From NCBI GenBank assembly GCA_045536025.1, contig JAZSMT010000009.1, positions 1 through 8,236 on the forward strand: DNA of 8,236 nt, given 5' to 3'. Origin of the DNA: HGM11412 sp045536025 (GTDB lineage Bacteria; Bacillota; Clostridia; Christensenellales; Borkfalkiaceae). The stretch's first letter is position 1. Each line of letters starts with the position of its first letter. Positions 1 to 5,672 of the stretch are shown here, one piece after another. Made by a program: the position numbers and the translations under genes. Under the pieces are notes generated by a model, which had not been told where the DNA came from, ran no database searches, and was given only the letters and a program-made list of their open reading frames with translations.

Positions 1-77
1 TGTTTTATGGTGTGATTACTCTTATCGCGTTACTCGTTTGTATTGTGATAAAATCAATCATTAAACGCAAGAATTAA
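1..77 (+). CDS. C-terminal end of a membrane protein (partial)
   Basis: The window opens inside a reading frame that is in phase from base 3 and stops at TAA 75-77. The last 24 codons encode a hydrophobic stretch (ITLIALLVCIVI) followed by a basic tail, KSIIKRKN. This is the typical end of a membrane protein whose last helix leaves a positively charged cytoplasmic C-terminus. The rest lies to the left of the window, so the family cannot be named. The hairpin at 211-246 is the likely transcription stop after it. A chance open frame is possible because so little is visible, but the hydrophobic-then-basic pattern is characteristic. Confidence 0.5.
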   Translation, partial: FYGVITLIALLVCIVIKSIIKRKN

Positions 78-159
78 GAAGAAGCTATTATAAACTGACA
101 AATTCCAATTTATCGAACTAATATAGGTGCAAAGCCTTTCATGGAAATGCGCCCATAAC

Positions 160-202
160 TCTAAAATTTGCACCCATTTTGAAATGGTATCAAAATTTTA
201 GA
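160..202. repeat. Imperfect inverted repeat (hairpin)
   Basis: The outer arms are TCTAAAATTT (160-169) and AAATTTTAGA (193-202). They enclose a second perfect inverted repeat, CCATTT (174-179) and AAATGG (182-187). Short unpaired bulges (gcac and tatca) separate the two stems. There is no run of T right after it, so it is not a typical intrinsic terminator. Its role is unknown. Confidence 0.45.
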
Positions 203-210
203 TTACTCAC

Positions 211-246
211 AAAACGCACCATTAACTTTTGTTGATGGTGCGTTTT
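211..246 (+). terminator. Intrinsic terminator, possibly bidirectional
   Basis: A 16-bp stem, AAAACGCACCATTAAC (211-226) with GTTGATGGTGCGTTTT (231-246), closes on a TTTT loop. It contains one T-G wobble (223 with 234). The A-run on the left and T-run on the right would let it work in both directions. It lies 133 nt after the stop of the partial membrane-protein gene and about 100 nt before the next promoter, so it fits as the boundary between transcription units. Confidence 0.75.
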
Positions 247-292
247 GATTGTGTCGAGGATGAGAACCACTAAAGGTGGTTTGGTCGTTATA

Positions 293-317
293 TGACGGGC
301 TTACTTTGACGGGCTTA
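293..317. repeat. Two-copy tandem repeat of 11 bp
   Basis: TGACGGGCTTA occurs at 293-303 and again at 307-317, giving a 14-bp period. It lies about 30 bp upstream of the promoter at 348-376. It could be a regulator site or a leftover of a mobile element; nothing in the sequence decides between these. Confidence 0.4.
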
Positions 318-347
318 GAAATTATAGGCTGTATTTTTGTGAAATTA

Positions 348-376
348 TTGCAAAAGATTTTACCGTATGCTAAAAT
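348..376 (+). promoter_or_regulatory. SigA-type promoter for the comEC-cdaA operon
   Basis: The -35 TTGCAA (348-353), a 17-bp spacer and the -10 TAAAAT (371-376) make a good housekeeping promoter. TGC just before the -10 provides an extended -10 motif. A second extended -10, TGATATAAT (385-393), lies just downstream without a clear -35 and may be an alternative. Transcription would start near 383 and read the small ORF at 429 and then the metallo-hydrolase gene. Confidence 0.55.
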
Positions 377-428
377 ACAGTTATTGATATAATAGTTACG
401 AACACCAAATTATTCGGTAGTTAAAACA

Positions 429-530
429 ATGTATCATACGGGTAAAGACCTTTTCAATTTGTATCGTGAAACGGTGCAAGGCGGTCTTGCCGTACACTAT
501 AATGGGCATAAGCCTGAGGGTTTAATATGA
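429..530 (+). CDS. Small ORF (33 aa) or C-terminal gene remnant
   Basis: An ATG at 429 opens 33 codons ending at TGA 528-530. That stop overlaps the ATG of the metallo-hydrolase gene (ATGA, 527-530), the classic arrangement for translational coupling. The product is polar and ends GHKPEGLI, with no membrane segment; I do not recognise its family. Ribosome binding is weak (GGTAG at 416-420, 8 nt before ATG). The frame stays open upstream to a TAG at 393-395, and those codons (TPNYSVVKT) also look protein-like, so this may be the surviving tail of a longer, degraded gene. It could also be a leader ORF that controls translation of the next gene. Confidence 0.4.
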   Translation: MYHTGKDLFNLYRETVQGGLAVHYNGHKPEGLI

Positions 531-1240
531 AATTAACCGTTCTTGGTAAATACGGGCCGTTTGCGCCCGCTAAAGGTGCAACTTCTGGATATCTATTGCA
601 AGCTCAAGGTCAAAACGTTTTGCTTGACTGTGGTTCGGGCACTCTTTCGCGCTTGCAAGAAAAAATTTGCGTAAAAGATTTATCTTTTATAATACTTACG
701 CACCTACATTTCGACCACGTTTCCGACTTTGGAGTTTTATCATACGCCCTTTCTTTTTCGGGGCGCAAGGATAAAATAAACGTATACCTTCCTAATTTTT
801 ATTGCGAAATTTATTCAGCTTTATCAAAGATAGAAATCTTTAATCTTATAAACGTTCAAGAGGACGTTCAATATAAAGAGGGAAATTTATCCTTTTCCTT
901 TTATAAAATGACGCACCCCGTGCTTTGTTACGGCGTAAAAATTGAGGACGGCAAATCTCGTTTTGCCTACACCGGCGATACGACGGTAAACGGCAATTTA
1001 AAGCCGTTGTTAGTAGGGGTGGACTTAGCCGTTGTTGACGGCGCGTTTATAAAATGCGACCACGATAAAACTAAACCGCATATGAGCGTTACCGAGGCGT
1101 CAACGCTTACGAAATATGCAAAAAGGGTAATCGTTTCGCATATATCGTATAAATATAGCGATAGTGAGGTGGAGGCTGAAATAAAATCTGTTTCGCCAAG
1201 CTCCGAAATAGCAATAGAAAATAAAACTTACGATTTTTGA
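527..1240 (+). CDS. MBL-fold metallo-hydrolase (YhfI/RNase Z-like)
   Basis: This is a 237-residue cytoplasmic metallo-beta-lactamase-fold hydrolase, close to the usual length of the B. subtilis YhfI type. The metal site is complete: HLHFDH (H59, H61, D63, H64), H130 in KMTHP, D151 in YTGDT and H205 in VSHI, with an RNase Z-like H185 in KPHMSVTEA. The N-terminal ATSGYLL and LLDCGSGTLSRLQ segments are typical of YhfI-like proteins. Two metal ions, probably zinc, are expected, and a phosphodiesterase-type reaction is likely, but the substrate is unknown. The start is supported by GAGGG (516-520), 6 nt upstream. The stop lies 5 nt before comEC. It does not resemble the nuclease domain fused to ComEC in other bacteria (no DVGQGD-type motif), so substitution for that domain is only a possibility. 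Confidence 0.85.
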   Translation: MKLTVLGKYGPFAPAKGATSGYLLQAQGQNVLLDCGSGTLSRLQEKICVKDLSFIILTHLHFDHVSDFGVLSYALSFSGRKDKINVYLPNFYCEIYSALSKIEIFNLINVQEDVQYKEGNLSFSFYKMTHPVLCYGVKIEDGKSRFAYTGDTTVNGNLKPLLVGVDLAVVDGAFIKCDHDKTKPHMSVTEASTLTKYAKRVIVSHISYKYSDSEVEAEIKSVSPSSEIAIENKTYDF

Positions 1241-1245
1241 TTTTA

Positions 1246-2766
1246 ATGGATACACCGAAGAAAAATTATTTTAACGTAAGACCTGCCGTAATAATAACGG
1301 CAGGTTTAATATTTGGTATTTTAGCAGGATACGCCTATTTATTTTTAAGCGTGTATCTATGGGCTTTTATACTCTTTGGCGGTTTGCTATTAGGCGTAGT
1401 AATAACTTGCTACCTTATAATAACAAAGCGCAATTTTTACGCTGTTATCGTATTATTTACTATGCTTACGCTGGTTGTTGGCGCACTAATTATTACGGTT
1501 ACTGCATTGCCTAATTTTACTACTTTTGGTAATTCCACTTTTTCAGGCGTAGTAGTTGATGTTTTTAGCGAGCAAAAATTAGACGGCGGTTATTTATATT
1601 CAATAATTGCAAAAGGTAACTTTTTAACCAACGAAAACGCCAAAGTTTATCTTAGCTTTTTTAGTTCGGATAGAATATATCAAGGCACTAAAATTTATTT
1701 TAGCGGTTATTTTACGCTTAGCGAACTATCTAACTTTACCTTGTCAACGGGCGCGCATTACTCGGCAAATATAAGTGAGGGAAGTTTATTATTCGGCGAG
1801 ATAGACGGCGCGTTTAACGAGCTTAAATTTAGGCTATTAACAGCTTTTGAAAATACTACTGGTGATACTTGTGGGCTTAACTATGCAATATTTACAGGTC
1901 ATACTCAATATGCAAATAATAGCGTTATTTCAAAATATCAAAATTTGGGTATTGCCCACGTGTTTGCCGTATCGGGGCTTCATATAGGGCTTATGTATTT
2001 GGCGCTTGATAAATTTATTAAGCTTTTTAGCTCTAACGAAACGTCGGCGTTTATGATAGTTACAGGGGTATTACTTTTATACGTTGGGTTTTGTGGGTTT
2101 ACGCCGTCTGCTCTTAGAGCGTTTATAATAATTACCGTTAGAAATTTTGCAAGGCTTTTAGGTGAAAAGCCCGACGGTAGCACCAACATTGCAATCAGCG
2201 CGTTTATCGTTTTATGCGTTAACCCGTCAGACTTGTTAAGTGTGGGATTTTTACTTTCGTATTCCGTTTACGCAGGCTTAATATTACTGACAAAACCTTT
2301 TGCCAAAGTGCTTGAAAAGGTACTCTTTAAAAGGGTGGCGGAAGTTTTGTCCCCTTGCTTGGTTGCACAGGCAGTGTCCTTTCCGCTACTTATTGACTTT
2401 TTTGGATACGCCTCCCTCTTTTCGTTTATATTTAATTTAGTTATAATTCCGCTTATCGGGTTTTTCTTTCCACTATTACTAGCGTTTACCGTATTGCTTT
2501 TAATATTTCCAACCGGCTGGATATTCGGCGTAATTCTTAGGCTATTTTTTACCGCTATTGAATTCGGTTTATCTTTTATCAACACCGAAATATTTATGAT
2601 AGAAAGTATTAGGTTTTCTTATTCAATGGCATTTTACTATTTGCTTTTATATTCTTTTGCTAATAAGTTTAATTTTTCTAAGAGAACTACTTTTCTTTTG
2701 CGCATAATAATTTTAATATTGACGGTTTTATTATTTAGCATAATAAACATTGCACTTTACTATTGA
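1246..2766 (+). CDS. comEC: ComEC-type DNA-uptake channel, membrane part only
   Basis: The product is about 506 residues. Two or three membrane helices begin the protein, then a soluble OB-like region (about 95-185), then the Competence domain of many helices. Family signatures are GHTQ near 220, HVFAVSGLHIG near 240-248, GFTPSALRAF near 285 and GFLLSYSVYAG near 335. ComEC forms the channel that carries single-stranded DNA across the membrane during transformation. The protein ends right after the last helices and lacks the C-terminal metallo-beta-lactamase domain of full-length ComEC (700-800 residues). ATG 1246 is preferred; TTG 1237, overlapping the preceding stop, would add three residues. 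Neither has a clear Shine-Dalgarno, suggesting coupling to the upstream gene. holA follows, as in many Firmicutes. No other competence gene is in view, so working transformation is unproven. Confidence 0.87.
   Translation: MDTPKKNYFNVRPAVIITAGLIFGILAGYAYLFLSVYLWAFILFGGLLLGVVITCYLIITKRNFYAVIVLFTMLTLVVGALIITVTALPNFTTFGNSTFSGVVVDVFSEQKLDGGYLYSIIAKGNFLTNENAKVYLSFFSSDRIYQGTKIYFSGYFTLSELSNFTLSTGAHYSANISEGSLLFGEIDGAFNELKFRLLTAFENTTGDTCGLNYAIFTGHTQYANNSVISKYQNLGIAHVFAVSGLHIGLMYLALDKFIKLFSSNETSAFMIVTGVLLLYVGFCGFTPSALRAFIIITVRNFARLLGEKPDGSTNIAISAFIVLCVNPSDLLSVGFLLSYSVYAGLILLTKPFAKVLEKVLFKRVAEVLSPCLVAQAVSFPLLIDFFGYASLFSFIFNLVIIPLIGFFFPLLLAFTVLLLIFPTGWIFGVILRLFFTAIEFGLSFINTEIFMIESIRFSYSMAFYYLLLYSFANKFNFSKRTTFLLRIIILILTVLLFSIINIALYY
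1281..1305 (+). promoter_or_regulatory. Perfect GC-rich hairpin inside the start of comEC
   Basis: ACCTGCCGT (1281-1289) pairs perfectly with ACGGCAGGT (1297-1305) around a 7-nt loop, and TTTAATATTT follows. It sits in codons 12-20 of comEC, 41 nt after the metallo-hydrolase stop. In an A+T-rich gene this is an unusually strong structure. It could pause or partly terminate transcription, or limit comEC translation. The short T-run makes full termination unlikely. Confidence 0.4.
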
Positions 2767-2791
2767 TTTTTCGTCAGTTTTTTGTTAAAAT
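2763..2791 (+). promoter_or_regulatory. Possible internal promoter for holA
   Basis: TTGATT (2763-2768) is separated by 17 bp from TAAAAT (2786-2791), with TGT just before it as an extended -10. The start would fall near 2798, about 12 nt before the holA start codon, leaving room for the GGAGGG ribosome site. It would let holA and cdaA, likely essential, be expressed independently of comEC. Confidence 0.4.
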
Positions 2792-2809
2792 AAACTATGG
2801 AGGGCCGTT

Positions 2810-3781
2810 TTGAAGTTTAAAGATCTTAAAAAAAGCCTTGCTGAGAATTTGCAAGCCGTATATTTAATAGAGGGCGAAGATGCCTTTTTACGTGAAAACG
2901 CTTTAAGGCTTATTAAAGAAAAGGCGTTATCCGAGCCCGACCTTAATCTTACCAACCTTTCGGGGCAGGAGATAAAGGCGGATGCAGAGCTTTTTTTAAC
3001 GGCAGTTCAAAGCTACCCGTTTATGAGCGAAAAACGATACGTGGTGGTTAGAGATTATTATCCCACCGCTACCGAGCTTAAAGGCAAAGTTATAAAAAGG
3101 GTGTTTTCAGAACCGATAGACACAACCGTTATCGTAATTATAAACAGCGAAAAGTGTGAGCCTTTAAAAAAGCTTGAAAAAATAGTGGTTGTTGATTGCG
3201 CTAAAGCAGACACTCAGCTTATAAATTCTTTTGTAAGAAACAAGGCGCTTAAAAGCGGGGTTATAGTGTCGGAGGAGGCGCTTAGTACGCTTTTAGAATA
3301 CTGCTCGATGGATTTAACGAGAATTAACGGCGAAGTTGATAAGCTTTTAAGTTTCGTGGGTAATAATTCTGAAATTTTAAAAGAGCATGTAGAGCTTTTA
3401 GTTAATAAAGATACTGACTTTGAAGTTTACGAGTTTACCGAAGCCGTTGCTAGAAAAAACTACGATAAGTCTTTTGAAATTCTTTCCGATTTAACGCAAA
3501 AAAATCAAGATAAGCAAAGGCTTTTTATATCTATTTATTATCATTTTAGAAGGTTGCTGCACGCCTGCGTTTCAAGAGGCACGATTAGCGAGCTTGCAGA
3601 GGCTTTGGGAGTTAAGGAGTTCGTTGCGAAAAAGGCGCGCGAACAGGCTGGCAAGTTTAAGGCTAAAAGGCTAAAGCAAATTTGCGATAAGTTAAGCTAT
3701 TATGACGGCGCTTTCAAAAGTGGTGAAATTAGCGTTGATACGGCACTTTTTAATTCCGTTTTGTGCGCTATGATGGAGTAA
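2810..3781 (+). CDS. holA: DNA polymerase III delta subunit
   Basis: This 323-residue protein is the delta subunit of the clamp loader, which opens the beta sliding clamp and helps load it at primed DNA. Family features are the N-terminal FKDLKKSLAENLQAVYLIEGED segment (split here as FKDLKKSL and YLIEGED, residues 3-25), the SYPFMSEKRYVVV beta-clamp contact region (about 68-80), and the all-helical C-terminus with YHFRRLLHA near 245. It lacks a Walker A motif, as delta subunits do. The length matches the family (about 320-345). The start is TTG 2810, chosen because GGAGGG (2799-2804) lies 5 nt upstream; the ATG at 2797 stops after seven codons. It follows comEC as in B. subtilis, but rpsT, often next, is replaced by cdaA 3 nt downstream. 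Confidence 0.93.
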   Translation: MKFKDLKKSLAENLQAVYLIEGEDAFLRENALRLIKEKALSEPDLNLTNLSGQEIKADAELFLTAVQSYPFMSEKRYVVVRDYYPTATELKGKVIKRVFSEPIDTTVIVIINSEKCEPLKKLEKIVVVDCAKADTQLINSFVRNKALKSGVIVSEEALSTLLEYCSMDLTRINGEVDKLLSFVGNNSEILKEHVELLVNKDTDFEVYEFTEAVARKNYDKSFEILSDLTQKNQDKQRLFISIYYHFRRLLHACVSRGTISELAEALGVKEFVAKKAREQAGKFKAKRLKQICDKLSYYDGAFKSGEISVDTALFNSVLCAMME

Positions 3782-3784
3782 AGT

Positions 3785-4606
3785 ATGTTAGAACATATTA
3801 AAAATTTTATACAGTCAATCCCGAGTATTATAAGGGCTTTCGGCGTGCTTGACGCGGTTACGTTAGTCCTAATTTTTGCGTTGTGTTTTTTCATACTCAA
3901 TTTGCTTAATAAAAACAACGCTAACAAAATCTCGGTAATATTTTTTCTTTACGTTATAATTACGAGTTTTATAACGATAGTGTCTGACATATCGAGAACG
4001 GAATACGTTATTTTACTTCTTGCTTTCGTCGTTTGCATAATACTTTTGTTTGCGACCGAAATAAAAAGGTCGGTATGGAACGTTAAAATTTCTAACCGCC
4101 AACATAAAGACGTATCAAGCATTGTAAAATCTTCGGCTAAAACGGTAACTTTTTGCATTAACGAGATAATAAAAGCCGTTCAAACTATGGCTAAAAACGA
4201 TACGGGCGCTATTATAGTTTTATCTAGCACTAAAATTCCCGATAATATAGTAAATAGTGGCGTTAGGCTTGACGCGAACATTTCAAGCGCGGTTATCGAG
4301 AGCGTTTTCTTCCCTAAAACCCCTCTTCACGACGGTGCTATGATAATTCAAAACGATAAGATTTTGGCGGCAGGTTGTTTCCTTCCTCTTTCGCAAGAAA
4401 CAGACCTTCCTAAAGAACTTGGCACTCGTCATAGAGCGGGTATCGGCATTACCGAAATGATTAACGTAACGGCGATTATCGTTTCTGAAGAAACGGGTAT
4501 TATCTCGATTGCTCAAGGTGGTAAGATTACGAGATATGCCGACTCTGAAATGCTTAGGCAAAAACTTAAAGAGTTTTACTGGCAAGATTTAATCGGGAAT
4601 AAGTAG
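3785..4606 (+). CDS. cdaA: Diadenylate cyclase CdaA (c-di-AMP synthase)
   Basis: A 273-residue membrane enzyme that condenses two ATP into c-di-AMP, the second messenger controlling potassium and osmolyte transport and cell-wall balance. Three N-terminal helices (about 23-41, 48-67, 73-90) are followed by a linker coil and the DAC domain (about 100-260). The catalytic motifs are intact: DGA at 183-185 within TPLHDGAM, and GTRHRAG at 213-219, followed by SEETG near 234-238. The length equals the family norm. GGAG (3775-3778), 6 nt upstream, supports the ATG. In most Firmicutes cdaA is followed by cdaR and glmM; here neither follows, only a 37-residue membrane peptide. Placement after holA with a 3-nt gap implies co-transcription with replication and uptake genes. 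Confidence 0.95.
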   Translation: MLEHIKNFIQSIPSIIRAFGVLDAVTLVLIFALCFFILNLLNKNNANKISVIFFLYVIITSFITIVSDISRTEYVILLLAFVVCIILLFATEIKRSVWNVKISNRQHKDVSSIVKSSAKTVTFCINEIIKAVQTMAKNDTGAIIVLSSTKIPDNIVNSGVRLDANISSAVIESVFFPKTPLHDGAMIIQNDKILAAGCFLPLSQETDLPKELGTRHRAGIGITEMINVTAIIVSEETGIISIAQGGKITRYADSEMLRQKLKEFYWQDLIGNK

Positions 4607-4616
4607 GAGGTAGGAT

Positions 4617-4730
4617 ATGACTGATAATAACAATAACGGTGGAAAGAGTAGAGTTTTAGGTACGGTTGTATCCGTGCTGTTTGCATTAATTTTAACGTTT
4701 ATAATTTTTGTAACGATTAAAAGTGTATAG
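4617..4730 (+). CDS. 37-residue single-helix membrane mini-protein
   Basis: This ORF has the strongest ribosome site in the window, AGGAGGT (4605-4611), 5 nt before ATG, overlapping the cdaA stop. The product has a polar Asn-rich N-terminus (MTDNNNNGGKSR) and one hydrophobic helix from about residue 14 to 34 (VLGTVVSVLFALILTFIIF), then TIKSV. It has no signal-peptidase site and no cysteine. It sits exactly where cdaR usually lies, between cdaA and a terminator 7 nt after its stop. A role as a CdaA partner or regulator is an inference from position only; a general membrane mini-protein is equally possible. I know of no named family. Confidence 0.7.
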   Translation: MTDNNNNGGKSRVLGTVVSVLFALILTFIIFVTIKSV

Positions 4731-4736
4731 ACGATT

Positions 4737-4763
4737 AAGGCGGATGAAAATCCGCCTTTTTTT
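4737..4763 (+). terminator. Intrinsic terminator of the comEC-cdaA operon
   Basis: AAGGCGGAT (4737-4745) pairs with ATCCGCCTT (4750-4758) around a GAAA tetraloop, and the T-run continues to 4763. It begins 7 nt after the mini-protein stop, placing that ORF inside the transcript. Confidence 0.93.
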
Positions 4764-4776
4764 ATTGCCAAAAATT

Positions 4777-4811
4777 TTGAATATATAGATAACGCCTTGA
4801 ATATATATAAC
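4777..4811. repeat. Direct repeat 20 bp apart upstream of the deacetylase
   Basis: TTGAATATATA occurs at 4777-4787 and 4797-4807, and each copy is followed shortly by TAAC (4790-4793 and 4808-4811). The 20-bp period, about two helical turns, would place two bound proteins on one DNA face. It lies between the terminator and the promoter of the next operon. The rest of this 141-nt gap (4764-4904) holds only the promoter region. Confidence 0.35.
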
Positions 4812-4861
4812 CGTGAAAACAAATTTCAAATTAGACGAAATTTCCATTATTCTAACAAAAT

Positions 4862-4895
4862 TTGACAATTAGTTTTCACAAATAATTGTTATAAT
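4862..4895 (+). promoter_or_regulatory. Promoter with inverted repeat ahead of the deacetylase
   Basis: An extended -10, TGTTATAAT (4887-4895), is clear. TTGACA (4862-4867) lies upstream, but the 22-bp spacer is too long for a normal -35, so the -10 may act alone or with an activator. Between them an inverted repeat, ACAATTA (4865-4871) and TAATTGT (4883-4889), overlaps both elements and could be an operator. Transcription would start near 4902, only about 3 nt before the start codon. Confidence 0.45.
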
Positions 4896-4904
4896 GGTGA
4901 AAAA

Positions 4905-5672
4905 ATGATAATACGCGCCGTAAAAAAGCCCACGGCATTTATACTTTTAATCGTATCGGTGTTTTTTATAACACTTTGCGCCCTCGTTGAATCAACTGGG
5001 GCATACGCCGTTTATTTTAACGGTTCAAATCGTAAACTTCCCATTTACTCTGTCGAGCGCTCGGACAATAAGATATCAATTTCTTTCGATTGCGCTTACG
5101 GCGCAGAGTATACCGAACGCTTGCTTGAAGTGTTAGACGAATACGACGTTAAATGCACCTTTTTTATGGTAGAGTTTTGGGTTAAAAAATTCCCCGATTT
5201 AGTTAAAAAAATATCGGATAGCGGGCACGAGATAGGAACGCACTCTAAAACACATCCTAAAATGTCAACGCTAAATAGTGCTGAGATTGAAGAGGAGCTT
5301 TTATCTTCTATAAAAGCTATCGAGGATATAACGGGTAAAAAAGTTGAGGTTTTTAGACCGCCTTACGGCGATTACGACAACGAGCTTATAGAGGTTTGTG
5401 AAAAGCTCAACATTTATCCTATTCAATGGGACGTTGACAGTATTGACTGGAAGGATATTTCAGCCGAACAAATTACTAAAAGGATAGTATCAAAAACTAA
5501 AAGCGGTTCAATAATACTTTGCCACAATAACGGTCTGCACACCGCTGAAGCACTTCCTTACGTTTTATCTAATCTAAAAGAAAAGGGGTTTGAGTTTGTC
5601 GAGATAGGCAAGCTTATCTATAAAGAAAACTATAAAATAAATTCTTTCGGAGTACAAATTAAAAATGATTAA
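4905..5672 (+). CDS. PdaB-like membrane-anchored polysaccharide deacetylase
   Basis: The 255-residue product has an N-terminal basic segment and one hydrophobic helix (about 10-30), then a NodB domain (about 55-240). Motifs: SFDCAYG (60-66), GHEIGTHSKTHP (107-118, with H113 and H117), RPPYG (151-155), QWDVDSIDW (174-182) and IILCH (203-207). Family members remove acetyl groups from cell-wall or spore-cortex sugars outside the membrane. In motif 1 the usual second Asp, a metal ligand, is Cys63; B. subtilis PdaB also lacks it (TFDISWG), and the length and layout match PdaB (about 254 aa). This points to a sporulation-type enzyme, possibly with altered metal binding. GGTGA (4896-4900) is the only ribosome-site candidate. 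The next gene overlaps its end by 8 nt. Confidence 0.83.
   Translation: MIIRAVKKPTAFILLIVSVFFITLCALVESTGAYAVYFNGSNRKLPIYSVERSDNKISISFDCAYGAEYTERLLEVLDEYDVKCTFFMVEFWVKKFPDLVKKISDSGHEIGTHSKTHPKMSTLNSAEIEEELLSSIKAIEDITGKKVEVFRPPYGDYDNELIEVCEKLNIYPIQWDVDSIDWKDISAEQITKRIVSKTKSGSIILCHNNGLHTAEALPYVLSNLKEKGFEFVEIGKLIYKENYKINSFGVQIKND

Larger units (their letters stand above)
78..347. other. Non-coding stretch with hairpins
   Basis: No convincing gene is seen on either strand. The stretch holds an imperfect hairpin (160-202), a strong terminator-like hairpin (211-246), a small stem AACCAC 265-270 with GTGGTT 276-281, and a tandem repeat (293-317). The cluster of small inverted and direct repeats suggests a decayed element or gene end, but no transposase or recombinase coding is recognisable. 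Confidence 0.5.

Noticed and set aside
63..200. An open frame of about 45 codons on the minus strand
   Set aside because: It has no start codon with a ribosome site, crosses the end of the + strand partial gene and contains a hairpin arm.
339..392. A 17-codon frame (GTG 339 to TAA 392)
   Set aside because: It covers the promoter at 348-376, has no ribosome site and resembles nothing known to me.
1980..2585. Two antisense ORFs within comEC
   Set aside because: They lie opposite a clearly coding frame, lack ribosome sites and show no recognisable domains.
2797..2820. ATG at 2797 as the holA start
   Set aside because: It is out of frame with holA and stops after seven codons; TTG 2810 has the GGAGGG site at the right distance.
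3700..4822. Antisense ORFs opposite holA, cdaA and the mini-protein
   Set aside because: They overlap well-supported + strand genes and look like composition artefacts.
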